64,000 bases of DNA from CAVRXQ01 sp963838845 (lineage in GTDB: Bacteria > Actinomycetota > Acidimicrobiia > Acidimicrobiales > Bog-793). Within the stretch, counting starts at the first letter, position 1. Each line of letters starts with the position of its first letter. The position numbers and the translations under genes were made by a program. The notes beneath the pieces were generated by a model, which ran no database searches, was not told the origin of the DNA, and worked only from the letters and a program-made list of their open reading frames with translations. The stretch is from NCBI GenBank assembly GCA_963838845.1, contig CAWISR010000003.1, positions 434,001-498,000 on the forward strand. The letters run 5' to 3'. Positions 1-8,039 of this stretch are shown in pieces.

Positions 1-1697
1 CCCTCCGCGAGAGAGAGGAATTGCAAGGGAGGGACATACCCGAGGCGCGGATGTCTCCAGCGGATGAGCGCTTCAACGGCGGTCACCGTCCCGTCGGAGA
101 GATCAAGTTGGGGTTGGTAGTGCAACTCGAAGAGGTTCTTTTCGACGGCGTCGCTGAGCTCCTCGATGAAGCGGAGACGGTCGCCGTCTTCGTCGAGGTT
201 GGAGTTGTAGACGACGAAGGGAACACGTTTCGTCTTTGCCCGGTACATGGCGATGTCGGCACAGCGCATCAGGCTTGCACTGTCTTTAGCGTGTGCTGGC
301 GCGAGGGCAATGCCGATGCTCGCGCTCACGGTCGCCTTGACCCGGTCGATGCCGAAGGGAGCTTCGAGGCCGGCGGCGATCCGACCCGCAACCGCCTTCG
401 CGTAGTTCGCGTCCGCTCCCTTCAGCACCGCAGCGAATTCGTCCCCGCCGAGACGGATGAGCAGATCCGACTCACCGAGGCAGGGTATGAGGCGGGGTCC
501 GACCTCCTCGAGAAGACGATCGCCTGCGGGGTGGCCAAAGGAGTCGTTGATCTCTTTGAAGTGGTCAAGGTCGATGAACAAGAAGGCGAGCCGAGAGTTC
601 GGGGTGCCACCGTCGCTTCGGAAGTAGGCGTTCAGGACCTGGGTGAGATAACGGCGGTTGCCGAGACCCGTGAGCTCGTCGATGAGCATCTGGTGGTCGC
701 CTTCGAAGGTTTGCGCGCGCCCCAACCGAACGGTGTGGACGAGGCGGACACCGCAGGCGACGCAAGCCGTCCCCGCCAGCCCGAGGGCGAGCGGAGTCAC
801 CGAGTGCGCCGCCCCAGCGACGAGAACCGCGATCGTCGCTCCGACGGCGATTCCGGGCAATGCGAGTTCCGAAGCCAGGTGCGGGTGGTGCGTAGCTGAC
901 GGCACTGTCTCGGCCCACAAGGCGAGCGACAACAGGACAAAGACCACGGGCCAGGCGACGGAGTCGGCGACGGTCGCAGCGACGCTTTGTCCAAAGTAGA
1001 CGTGGAGGAGGTTTGAAGGATTGCCGAGCGGCGTCACCAGGGCGGCGAAGGCGATCAGCCACCAGGACGGTTGGTGCCACCGCCGGGAGACTGCCGCCGA
1101 CGCGACGACGGCGGCGAAGAACACGAGGTCACCGATCGGATAGGTGACCTTCGCGACCGTCGAGACTGTTCCGGATAACGCGGGGTGGATCACGGCACGG
1201 AGATCGACGAGTGCGAAGAGCGCGGCCGCGCCGAGTCCTGCGATGGCACCGTCGAGGAACTCCGACTTGTGAAGCCGAGGTGTGCGATCCCGCGAGAACA
1301 GGAAGATCGCGGCGAGGATCAGCGGATAAAAGCCGAGGTGCGCTAGCGAGACGGCAGAAAGAGTCGACGCGGCAGCGCCGCGAATCTCGAGGATCGTGTG
1401 GAGCGCGTCGCCGACGCTCCAGGCCAGTATCGCGACGCCGGCGAGCAGTGAAACGCTCCGTTCGATCGGACGAGTGACGGCCCGCACGAAGCAGAAAACC
1501 GCCGCCAGGAATTCGACTCCGTCGGTGATTCCGCTGGACTCAGGCGGCGTTATCCCGAGATGTCGGCGGATAATGACGATTGCGTACCCGATGAGCAGGG
1601 CGCCGAGCGCTCCATGGGCGAGGAGTACGCGATGTGAGACTCGTTGCAGCCGTGCCTCGTCCTCCCGCTTCCCCACGGCGATGGCGATCGACGACAT
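1..1697 (-). CDS. Membrane-anchored GGDEF-EAL cyclic-di-GMP protein (C-terminus cut by window start)
   Basis: About 565 residues are visible on the minus strand from an ATG at 1697; the 3' end lies outside the window. Residues 1-300 contain a series of hydrophobic segments, probably 8-9 membrane helices. A GGDEF domain follows, with the RLGGDEF signature near plus position 435 and the phrase FIDLDHFKEIND before it. The start of an EAL domain comes next (LHYQPQLDL, then VEALIRWRHP). The position of the RxxD inhibitory site, five residues before GGDEF, reads GESD, so product inhibition at an I-site is unlikely. Family knowledge: GGDEF domains make c-di-GMP and EAL domains degrade it; the intact GGDEF motif suggests an active cyclase. 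The EAL catalytic residues beyond the first are not visible. The N-terminal membrane region probably senses a signal, but I do not recognise its family. Confidence 0.88.
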   Translation of the reverse strand, partial: MSSIAIAVGKREDEARLQRVSHRVLLAHGALGALLIGYAIVIIRRHLGITPPESSGITDGVEFLAAVFCFVRAVTRPIERSVSLLAGVAILAWSVGDALHTILEIRGAAASTLSAVSLAHLGFYPLILAAIFLFSRDRTPRLHKSEFLDGAIAGLGAAALFALVDLRAVIHPALSGTVSTVAKVTYPIGDLVFFAAVVASAAVSRRWHQPSWWLIAFAALVTPLGNPSNLLHVYFGQSVAATVADSVAWPVVFVLLSLALWAETVPSATHHPHLASELALPGIAVGATIAVLVAGAAHSVTPLALGLAGTACVACGVRLVHTVRLGRAQTFEGDHQMLIDELTGLGNRRYLTQVLNAYFRSDGGTPNSRLAFLFIDLDHFKEINDSFGHPAGDRLLEEVGPRLIPCLGESDLLIRLGGDEFAAVLKGADANYAKAVAGRIAAGLEAPFGIDRVKATVSASIGIALAPAHAKDSASLMRCADIAMYRAKTKRVPFVVYNSNLDEDGDRLRFIEELSDAVEKNLFELHYQPQLDLSDGTVTAVEALIRWRHPRLGYVPPLQFLSLAE

Positions 1698-1890
1698 TGG
1701 CGATAGTCCGTTCGACTGCGTCCAATCCGACACGACGAAGGGCAATGCGGTCCGGCCGTTGCCGGCCGCGGCCGATTGCCCTATCGATGTCTCCTACGGC
1801 ACTTTCGCCCAGCTCATTGAGGGAAAATGCGGTCACGAACAGTGACGTTGCGCGCGCGCAACGTCACACCGTGACGGCCGAGGCGGAGCG

Positions 1891-2187
1891 TCAGGCAGGA
1901 CGGTGCCGGGGTTCCCAGTGTCGAGCCGCGGACTGGACTGCCGCGTCGGAGGTACATACCAATTCAGCGCACACTTTCACTCGAGTCGGAAACAGTCTGA
2001 TCTCGGCGAGCCCAGGAGCCTCCACGGGATCCGAGGGAACGTCGAGTGCGAACGCACGGACCGTTGCGGAGGCGTCGCCGTCAGTCCTCGTTCCGAGCGG
2101 GAGCTTGCGATCCGCGCGTTGCCCGAGGCGCCTCTCGAGATCGCGCCCTTTGGACTGGGCAAGCTCGTAATAGACGGGCGGGAACAT
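1891..2187 (-). CDS. Small protein of unknown function, divergent from marR
   Basis: This 98-residue ORF has an ATG at 2187 preceded by a strong GGAGG ribosome binding site about 7 nt upstream on the minus strand, which is the main reason to believe it. The N-terminus (VYYELAQSKGRDLERRL) looks like an amphipathic helix of a kind common at the start of small actinobacterial proteins. The rest has no recognised domain and no membrane segment. It is transcribed away from the MarR gene at 2297 and shares the intergenic region that carries the operator repeats, so it is a likely target of that regulator. A gap of 193 bases separates its end from the GGDEF-EAL gene, and nothing is seen there. I cannot assign a function. 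Confidence 0.5.
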   Translation of the reverse strand: MFPPVYYELAQSKGRDLERRLGQRADRKLPLGTRTDGDASATVRAFALDVPSDPVEAPGLAEIRLFPTRVKVCAELVCTSDAAVQSAARHWEPRHRPA

Positions 2188-2210
2188 CACGACCTCCAGA
2201 AGGCTTGGGG

Positions 2211-2280
2211 ACAAGTTACTTGTCCAAAAGTTACTTGATAAGCAGCTTGCTGTCAAGTAACTCGCTGGAAAGTTAATTTG
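2211..2280. promoter_or_regulatory. Cluster of MarR-type operator repeats
   Basis: The intergenic region holds a 13-bp palindrome ACAAGT-T-ACTTGT at 2211-2223. It also holds a perfect 10-bp inverted repeat, AGTTACTTGA at 2229-2238 and TCAAGTAACT at 2253-2262, with a 14-bp spacer. A degenerate further copy, AGTTAATTTG, lies at 2271-2280. The shared core is AAGTTACTTG. The repeats sit 17-86 bp upstream of the MarR start and just upstream of the divergent small gene, the usual place for an autoregulatory MarR operator. Confidence 0.75.
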
Positions 2281-2296
2281 CGGATACACTCTCGAC

Positions 2297-2842
2297 ATGG
2301 ACGACGGACCGGCGCAGCAAGTCGACTCGGCGAAGGATGAGGCAGACGAGTACGACAAGCACGCAGCGCACGCCGTAAGCATTTGGCCGGAGATCGACTT
2401 CGACGTCGAAACGATCGTGAACCGGATCTCGAAGGTTGACCGCTACGTCGAAAGGGCCGCCGTCGACACCCTCAAGGAACTCGGCCTCGCCAAGGGCGAG
2501 CTGAAGGTGCTCCTGTGCGTCAACCGGAAGGGTCGGCGTAGTCCTGGCGAAATCGCGCAGCACCTCCTCGTGTCAACCGGGACGATGACTAATCGGCTCG
2601 ACAAGCTCGAGGAGGCCGGTCTCGTCAAGCGACTCCCTGATCCCGAGGACCGCCGCGGCGTGCTTGTCGATTTGACGCCCGACGGCCGTGCGACGCTTGA
2701 TCGTTACATCGCTGTCCAGGCGAAACGGGAACGGGAACTCATGAGCGCGATGTCGAAAGAAGAGCGGATCGAGCTGGCCACGCTCCTCCGACGACTGCTC
2801 GCCTCGGTCGAAGCGAGAGCAGGCTTTTCGATCCACCACTGA
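2297..2842 (+). CDS. MarR-family transcriptional regulator
   Basis: The 181-residue protein is a winged-helix repressor of the MarR family. The first 35 residues are acidic and poorly defined. The helix-turn-helix lies at about residues 75-115 (SPGEIAQHLLVSTGTMTNRL), followed by the wing DPEDRRGVLVDLTPDGR, a hallmark of MarR. MarR proteins act as dimers on palindromic operators and usually release DNA when they bind a small phenolic or oxidised ligand. The upstream repeats at 2211-2280 fit autoregulation and control of the divergent small gene. The ligand cannot be predicted from sequence. Confidence 0.9.
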   Translation: MDDGPAQQVDSAKDEADEYDKHAAHAVSIWPEIDFDVETIVNRISKVDRYVERAAVDTLKELGLAKGELKVLLCVNRKGRRSPGEIAQHLLVSTGTMTNRLDKLEEAGLVKRLPDPEDRRGVLVDLTPDGRATLDRYIAVQAKRERELMSAMSKEERIELATLLRRLLASVEARAGFSIHH

Positions 2843-3026
2843 ATAGTCAGGCGGCGATCGGTTCCCGGGAGGCACGCGTCTCTACCGCCGACGTTGGATT
2901 TCAGTGCCTCGCTTGCGCATCGCTACCCGTGGCGGCGCGCGTCGAGGCTCGAGAACGCAATTCATCAAGGTCAGACGAGTCGGTACTGTCTCGGGCGCAG
3001 GCGTACCTCGACCTTCGAGGAGGACC

Positions 3027-3563
3027 ATGGCGGGCCGACCACCTCTTCCTTACGAGTTCCTCCCCCCTGTTCCGAGTTTCAAGCTCACGAGCACCGATAT
3101 CGCGGATGGGGAACCGCTCAAACGCGAGCAGGTGAGCGGGATGATGGGGGCAGGTGGAGAGGACATCTCGCCAGAGCTCCGGTGGTTGGGTTTCCCTGAC
3201 GCCACCCGGAGCTTCGCGGTCACCGTTTACGATCCCGACGCGCCGACAGGCAGCGGGTTCTGGCACTGGGCGGTGTGCAACATCCCCGCCACGGTCACGG
3301 AACTTCGAAGAGGCGCCGGTTCGTCGAATGATGCCGGCCTTCCTGGCACCGCCGTGACCGTGCGCAATGACGCCGGACTACGAGGATATCTCGGTGCCGC
3401 ACCGCCCGAGGGGCACGGCCCGCACCGTTACGTCTTCGCGGTGCATGCGCTCGACGTCGATGCGCTCGACGTCGATTCCGATGCCACACCGGCGATACTC
3501 GGGTTTAACTTGACCTTCCACACACTCGCGCGCGCCGTTCTTGTTGCGACGTTCGAGCGCTGA
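3027..3563 (+). CDS. YbhB/YbcL family protein (phosphatidylethanolamine-binding / Raf kinase inhibitor-like)
   Basis: The 178-residue protein shows the PEBP fold signatures: FKLTSTDI near the start, SPELRWLGFPDATRSFAVTV, the YDPDAPTGSGFWHWAV core that forms the ligand pocket, and GPHRYVFAVHALD. The ATG at 3027 is chosen because GAGGAGG lies immediately upstream at 3017-3023; the open frame extends further upstream but without similarity. There is no signal peptide, so it is probably cytoplasmic. Bacterial members have no settled function. It stands alone, between the MarR gene and a degenerate region. Confidence 0.9.
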   Translation: MAGRPPLPYEFLPPVPSFKLTSTDIADGEPLKREQVSGMMGAGGEDISPELRWLGFPDATRSFAVTVYDPDAPTGSGFWHWAVCNIPATVTELRRGAGSSNDAGLPGTAVTVRNDAGLRGYLGAAPPEGHGPHRYVFAVHALDVDALDVDSDATPAILGFNLTFHTLARAVLVATFER

Positions 3564-3971
3564 CTGGTTCGGGTCGACGACCCACGAGGCCGAATGTCCG
3601 GCAGCGGGCGACGTGTCGTTCGCCGGTATGCGTCAAACCCACGGTCGGAGACGGCGTTCTAGGTGAGTTTCATTCGTGACGTCTGCCGGTGAGGGCGAAG
3701 CCCCCGTCGACTTACCGTGCAGGTTGCGACGATGGCGACGGTTTCGTCGCCTCGTTCACGTCGCCGCTGGCAGAAGGCGGCGAGCTGGCATGGCTGTGGG
3801 CAGCCGAGAACAAGTAGCTCGTAGCCACACTGCGGAATGGTCGCCAATTCTCGGAGATCGCTAAGACGTCGGCTGGACTCGGGAGGTGGTCGAGGCCATA
3901 GGCGCGCTGGACGGCCTTGCGCAGCGCAAGGTCCGGCAATTGACGTGAACTCGTTTCGTAGACTCAGCTTG
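3564..3971. other. Intergenic stretch containing a gene remnant
   Basis: This 408-base stretch has no intact gene that I can support. It holds the minus-strand glycosylase remnant at 3712-3939, listed separately. The rest shows short overlapping open frames without recognisable protein features, and no clear promoter or terminator. Confidence 0.6.
3712..3939 (-). pseudogene. C-terminal fragment of an AlkA-like (HhH-GPD) DNA glycosylase
   Basis: The frame reads PDLALRKAVQRAYG, then LPSPADVLAISENWRPFRSV and ATSYLFSA. This pattern is typical of the last helices of 3-methyladenine DNA glycosylase II / HhH-GPD proteins (GDLALRRAV...WRPYRS.A..YLW). Only about 50 residues of the family remain. The catalytic helix-hairpin-helix and Asp are missing, and upstream the frame meets a TGA at 3964-3966. 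The tail after residue 50 is low-complexity. It overlaps no good gene and lies next to an unknown ORF on the opposite strand, so it looks like a relic left by a deletion or replacement. Confidence 0.55.
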
Positions 3972-4379
3972 ATGACGGACGTATCCCGCGTGCGCGATTG
4001 GTCCGCCATCATTGGCGCAAAGTTGTATCCAGCTTCCGAGAAGCTGAGCGATGCGCTGTACGAGAGCGCCGACTGGAGCACGGTTCCGCCTGCGTACCGG
4101 CCGTTGCCCGTTGAGGTCGAAGACCTGGGTGCTCCGATCGCGAACGCGCTCGCCTGGTCGCTCGCTGCGAACGAGTTGAAAGAGATCAGGGATATGCCGG
4201 CGGCGGATCCCCGCGACGAGGCCGACGCTGTGGCCACGATCGTTATTCCTCGGATTCCGATGCCCGCGAGGCGGACGACTGCATATGCGGCGTGGGGCAC
4301 GGCGGCGCGGCCGATGACCAAGGCACTTTGGGTCAAATTGCGCGAATACTTGGACGCCAATCCTCTGGACCTCACATAG
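3972..4379 (+). CDS. Hypothetical protein, 135 aa
   Basis: From ATG 3972 the frame encodes a protein with ordinary composition (for example RVRDWSAIIGAKLYP, DALYESADWSTVPP, TKALWVKLREYL). It has no membrane segment, signal peptide or motif I recognise. No strong ribosome binding site precedes the ATG; a longer frame from 3837 exists but its first 45 residues are Arg-rich and look non-coding. It lies between a glycosylase remnant and tRNA-Gly, a position that often receives inserted DNA, and could be recently acquired. The opposite strand also has a long open frame, but its protein is Ser-rich and implausible. Confidence 0.45.
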   Translation: MTDVSRVRDWSAIIGAKLYPASEKLSDALYESADWSTVPPAYRPLPVEVEDLGAPIANALAWSLAANELKEIRDMPAADPRDEADAVATIVIPRIPMPARRTTAYAAWGTAARPMTKALWVKLREYLDANPLDLT

Positions 4380-4467
4380 CCGGACAAACGTCGTCGTAAA
4401 TCGCCTGGTAACGATCGGATGGCTCGAGCGCATCGGCCGGCCGTAAGGATCTGAGCGGGGTGTGAGA

Positions 4468-4537
4468 GCGGGCGACGGGAATCGAACCCGCGTTCTCAGC
4501 TTGGGAAGCTGATGTTCTGCCTCTGAACTACGCCCGC
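4468..4537 (-). tRNA. tRNA-Gly (anticodon CCC)
   Basis: On the minus strand the sequence folds into a cloverleaf with a 7-bp acceptor stem GCGGGCG/CGCCCGC, a T-arm with GGTTCGATTCC, and an anticodon stem TCAGC/GCTGA closing the loop TTCCCAA. This gives anticodon CCC. No CCA is encoded. A tRNA-Gly gene next to dcd is also found in mycobacteria. Confidence 0.93.
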
Positions 4538-4612
4538 AATGTGGCCGGCCAATTTCGCGAGTGACGTCACAGGAACTTGACCGGGAAACCCACAGTACTC
4601 TTCGCTTCGATC

Positions 4613-5179
4613 ATGATCCTTTCCGATCGCACCATTCGCGAAGAGATCGCTGCGGGGCGGATCGTCGTCGATCCTTTCGATGAATCGTCGCTGCAGCCGT
4701 CGTCTATCGATTTGCGCGTTGACCGCTACTTCCGAGTGTTCCGCAACCACTCCGAACGAGTGATCGACGTCAAGGTGAACCAGGAGCATCTAACCGAGCT
4801 CGTCGAAATGAACGGGGACCAACCGCTGATTCTCCATCCCGGCGAGTTCGTCCTCGGCTCGACGCTCGAGCGGGTGGCACTTTCCGAGGACCTCGTCGGG
4901 AGACTCGAAGGGAAGTCGAGCCTTGGCCGGCTCGGCTTGTTGATCCACACAACCGCTGGCTTCGTCGATCCGGGATTCAACGGGTTTCTCACGCTCGAGC
5001 TCTCGAACGTTGCGAATCTGCCGATCACCGTCTATCCGGGAATGAAGATTGGACAAATCAGCTTCTTGCGGATGACCTCGACCGCCGACCACCCCTACGG
5101 TTCGTCAACGCTCGGGTCGAAGTATCAGAACCAGCGCGGTCCGACTCCGAGCCGATACTTCGAAAACTTCCGCGAATAG
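4613..5179 (+). CDS. dcd: dCTP deaminase, probably bifunctional deaminase/dUTPase
   Basis: The 188-residue protein converts dCTP towards dUMP for thymidylate synthesis. The start MILSDRTIREEI matches the family and sets the ATG at 4613 rather than 4577. The signature RLEGKSSLGRLGLL is followed by HTTAGFVDPGF, TLELSNVANLPI and PGMKIGQISF. The TAGFVDPGF form, rather than the enterobacterial one, is that of the mycobacterial enzyme, which both deaminates dCTP and hydrolyses the resulting dUTP. A GTGACGTCAC palindrome lies at 4561-4570, in the presumed promoter. The gene is convergent with gpmA. Confidence 0.95.
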   Translation: MILSDRTIREEIAAGRIVVDPFDESSLQPSSIDLRVDRYFRVFRNHSERVIDVKVNQEHLTELVEMNGDQPLILHPGEFVLGSTLERVALSEDLVGRLEGKSSLGRLGLLIHTTAGFVDPGFNGFLTLELSNVANLPITVYPGMKIGQISFLRMTSTADHPYGSSTLGSKYQNQRGPTPSRYFENFRE

Positions 5180-5187
5180 GCGGATGG

Positions 5188-5234
5188 GCGCGCCACGCAC
5201 GGGGAGATCGCGGCGGTTATCCCGCCTGGCGCGC
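5188..5234. terminator. Candidate bidirectional terminator between dcd and gpmA
   Basis: An outer 8-bp stem GCGCGCCA (5188-5195) / TGGCGCGC (5227-5234) encloses an inner GGCGG-TTATC-CCGCC hairpin at 5212-5226. It lies between two convergent genes and slightly overlaps the gpmA 3' end. There is no U-tract, so termination efficiency is uncertain. Confidence 0.4.
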
Positions 5235-5960
5235 GACGGCTTCTGCCGCGGCGCGGATCGCGTCGGGGTCCCCGAGATAACGCGCCGAGCGAACATGGAG
5301 CTTTTCGTCGAGGTCGTACAGACGTGGAACTCCCGTCGGGATGTCGAGGTCGACGATGTCGTCATCGGAGATGTGCTCGAGGTACTTCACCATCGCCCGC
5401 AGGCTGTTGCCGTGTGCGACGACGAGGACGGTTTTGCCTTCGAGGAGGTCCTTGGCGATGTGGTCCTCGTAGTAGGGGACCATCCTCTCGACGACGTCGG
5501 CGAGGCACTCCGCCGCGGGAAGGGCGTCGGGCGGGACATCCGCGTAGCGCGGGTCGTTGGCGGGGTGATAGGGGCTTTCGAGATCGACCGACTTGGGCGG
5601 GGTGCGATAGCCGCGGCGCCACGCCTTTACCTGTTCGGCACCGAAGCGCTCGGCCGCCTCTTTCTTATTCGTCCCCTGAAGGACGCCGTAGTGCCGCTCG
5701 TTCAGCCTCCAGTGCCGATGCACCGGCAGGTAGGTCTTGCCGGTGATGGAAAGCGCAAGGTCAGCGGTCCGGACCGCCCGGGTGAGCACCGACGTATAGA
5801 CGATGTCGATATCGAGGCCGGGTTCCCCGGCGAGCAGACGCCCCGCCTCTTCCGCCTCTGCCTCGCCCTGCTCCGAAAGATCGATATCAACCCACCCGGT
5901 GAAGAGGTTGGCTGCATTCCATTCACTCTCGCCGTGACGGAGAAGGACGAGAGTGGGCAC
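5217..5960 (-). CDS. gpmA: 2,3-bisphosphoglycerate-dependent phosphoglycerate mutase
   Basis: The 247-residue glycolytic enzyme interconverts 3- and 2-phosphoglycerate. The N-terminus reads PTLVLLRHGESEWN with the phosphohistidine in RHG at residues 8-10. Other marks are GWVDIDLSEQG, RHWRLNERHYG-LQGTNK and the second histidine in VVAHGNSLRAMVKYLE. The GTG at 5960 places the catalytic strand at the very start, as in the family; upstream in-frame codons give an unrelated Arg-rich extension. It is divergent from the dnaK operon. Confidence 0.95.
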   Translation of the reverse strand: MPTLVLLRHGESEWNAANLFTGWVDIDLSEQGEAEAEEAGRLLAGEPGLDIDIVYTSVLTRAVRTADLALSITGKTYLPVHRHWRLNERHYGVLQGTNKKEAAERFGAEQVKAWRRGYRTPPKSVDLESPYHPANDPRYADVPPDALPAAECLADVVERMVPYYEDHIAKDLLEGKTVLVVAHGNSLRAMVKYLEHISDDDIVDLDIPTGVPRLYDLDEKLHVRSARYLGDPDAIRAAAEAVARQAG

Positions 5961-6084
5961 GCGGTTCAGGGTACCGACTTGTGCGCGGCCGTGACGTGGC
6001 ATTTCGGTCGCGCGAGCCCGGTTTTGCCGCGTCCGCGCCGCCGCCAAGTTCTGAGGGGCTCGCCGGCGCCTCTCGCGGGCAGAT

Positions 6085-6116
6085 CTTGACAATGTGCCAC
6101 TCAACTTTGCTATAGT
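6085..6116 (+). promoter_or_regulatory. dnaK operon promoter with HspR (HAIR) operator
   Basis: CTTGACA (6085-6091), 7 bp, then ACTCAAC (6099-6105) matches the HAIR consensus CTTGAGT-N7-ACTCAAG at 11 of 14 positions with the exact spacer. The -35 hexamer TTGACA (6086-6091) lies inside the left arm. A -10 candidate GCTATA/TATAGT lies at 6109-6116. HspR bound here would block the promoter; hspR is the fourth gene of this operon. Confidence 0.8.
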
Positions 6117-6194
6117 TCTGATTGGCAAGTAAGACGAAGAGCCACGTCAGCGGATCGCTGCGGGGCCGAAAACGAGACTATGGAGGCTGCAGCG

Positions 6195-8039
6195 ATGCCA
6201 AAGGCGGTCGGAATCGACCTCGGGACGACGAACTCGGTTGTGAGCGTGCTCGAGGGGGGCGAGCCGACAGTCATCCCGAACGCGGAGGGGAACCGGACGA
6301 CACCATCCGTCGTCGGCTTCGCGAAGTCCGGCGAGGTGCTCGTCGGTGAGGTCGCGAAGCGTCAGGCGATCACAAACCCCGATCGCACGGTGCGCTCGGT
6401 GAAGCGCCAGATGGGGACGAGCTGGACGATCGATATCGACGGGAAGAAATACACCGCCCAGGAGATCTCGGCGCGAATCCTGCAGAAGCTGAAGCGGGAC
6501 GCCGAGGCCTTCTTGGGTGACACCGTCAACCAGGCTGTGATCACCGTCCCCGCGTACTTCGACGACGCGCAGCGGACGGCGACGAAAGAGGCGGGACAGA
6601 TCGCCGGTCTCGAAGTGCTACGGATCATCAACGAGCCGACTGCTGCCGCGCTCGCGTACGGGCTCGACAAGGAAGGCGCCGAGCAGACGATCCTTGTTTT
6701 CGACCTCGGAGGTGGCACGTTCGATGTGTCGATCCTCGAGATCGGTGAGGGCGTGTTCGAAGTCAAGTCCACTTCGGGAAATACCCACCTCGGTGGTGAC
6801 GACTGGGACCAGCGCGTCATCGACTGGTTGGTGAAGACGTTCAAGGACACAGAGGGCGTCGATCTGTCTAACGACAAGATGGCGTTGCAGCGGCTGAAGG
6901 AAGCCGCCGAGAAGGCGAAGATCGAACTCTCCGCGGTCCAAGAGACGACGATCAACCTCCCGTTCATCACGGCGACGTCCGAGGGGCCGAAGCACCTCGA
7001 CTTGAAGTTGACACGCTCGAAGTTCCAGGAACTGACCGAAGACCTCGTGCAGGCGTGTCGTGGTCCATTCGATCAGGCGATCAAAGACGCAGGTCTTTCG
7101 AAGTCTGACCTCGACCACGTGATCCTCGTCGGCGGAGCGACGCGTATGCCGGCGATCCAGGAGCTCGTTGTGGAGCTCACCGGCAAAGAGCCGCACAAGG
7201 GTGTGAACCCCGACGAGGTCGTTGCGGTCGGCGCAGCCATCCAAGCGGGTGTGCTGAAGGGCGAGGTGAAAGACGTTCTTCTCCTCGACGTGACGCCGCT
7301 CAGCCTCGGGATCGAGACGAAGGGCGGGATCATGCACCGGTTGATCGAGCGCAACTCGACGATCCCGACGAAGCGCTCCGAGGTGTTCACAACCGCCGAG
7401 GACAACCAGCCCTCCGTCGAGATCCACGTGCTCCAGGGCGAGCGCGAGATGGCGATGTACAACAAGACGCTCGGCAAGTTCCAACTTGTCGACCTGCCGC
7501 CTGCACCCCAGGGCGTTCCGCAGATCGAGGTGACTTTCGACATCGATGCGAACGGCATCGTCCACGTCTCGGCGAAAGACCGCGCGACGGGCAAGGAACA
7601 GTCGATGACGATCACCGGCCAGACCTCGCTGCCCCGCGACGAGATCGAGCAGATGATCCGCGACGCGGAAGCGCACGCTGAGGACGACCGCCGTCGACGC
7701 GACGAAGCAGAGACGCGCAACAACGCCGACACCCTCGTGCACCGGACGGAGAAGCTCTTGAAAGACGAGGGCTCGAAATTCACCGGTGATGAGAAGGACC
7801 GTGTCGAAAGCGCCCTGAAGGCGTTGAAGGACGCGCTCGCAGGCACCGACATCGAGGCGATCAAATCCGCGTCGGATGCGCTGTTGTCCGCATCGCAAGC
7901 CTTTGCGCAGCGTCTGTACGAGCAGGCCTCGCAGACGGCCGCGGCGCCGGGATCCGACGGCTCGACCGGGTCCGGGGGTTCGGATGAGGACGTCGTCGAC
8001 GCCGAGGTCGTTGACGACGCCGGCTCAGCTGAGGCATGA
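6195..8039 (+). CDS. dnaK: Chaperone protein DnaK (Hsp70)
   Basis: The 614-residue Hsp70 binds exposed hydrophobic segments of proteins in an ATP-driven cycle with DnaJ and GrpE. It has the phosphate-binding GIDLGTTNS at residues 6-14, VFDLGGGTFDVS, and VILVGGATRMPAI in the nucleotide-binding domain. The substrate-binding domain begins with LLLDVTPLSLGIETKGG near residue 365. The C-terminus is acidic (DEDVVDAEVVDD). The ATG at 6195 is preferred over 6180 because GGAGG at 6182-6186 is correctly placed for it. It is the first gene of dnaK-grpE-dnaJ-hspR-clpB and overlaps grpE by 4 nt (ATGA). Confidence 0.99.
   Translation: MPKAVGIDLGTTNSVVSVLEGGEPTVIPNAEGNRTTPSVVGFAKSGEVLVGEVAKRQAITNPDRTVRSVKRQMGTSWTIDIDGKKYTAQEISARILQKLKRDAEAFLGDTVNQAVITVPAYFDDAQRTATKEAGQIAGLEVLRIINEPTAAALAYGLDKEGAEQTILVFDLGGGTFDVSILEIGEGVFEVKSTSGNTHLGGDDWDQRVIDWLVKTFKDTEGVDLSNDKMALQRLKEAAEKAKIELSAVQETTINLPFITATSEGPKHLDLKLTRSKFQELTEDLVQACRGPFDQAIKDAGLSKSDLDHVILVGGATRMPAIQELVVELTGKEPHKGVNPDEVVAVGAAIQAGVLKGEVKDVLLLDVTPLSLGIETKGGIMHRLIERNSTIPTKRSEVFTTAEDNQPSVEIHVLQGEREMAMYNKTLGKFQLVDLPPAPQGVPQIEVTFDIDANGIVHVSAKDRATGKEQSMTITGQTSLPRDEIEQMIRDAEAHAEDDRRRRDEAETRNNADTLVHRTEKLLKDEGSKFTGDEKDRVESALKALKDALAGTDIEAIKSASDALLSASQAFAQRLYEQASQTAAAPGSDGSTGSGGSDEDVVDAEVVDDAGSAEA

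Noticed and set aside
21..899. Plus-strand frame of 292 codons at the window start
   Set aside because: It lies opposite the GGDEF domain, whose motifs are intact on the minus strand.
3659..4387. Minus-strand 242-codon frame opposite the 135-aa hypothetical gene
   Set aside because: Ser/Ala-rich with no globular pattern; the glycosylase remnant is in a different frame and the plus frame is more protein-like.
6618..7898. Long open frame on the minus strand opposite dnaK (426 codons)
   Set aside because: It is a GC-bias shadow of dnaK: His/Leu/Arg-rich protein without domains, and no ribosome binding site.
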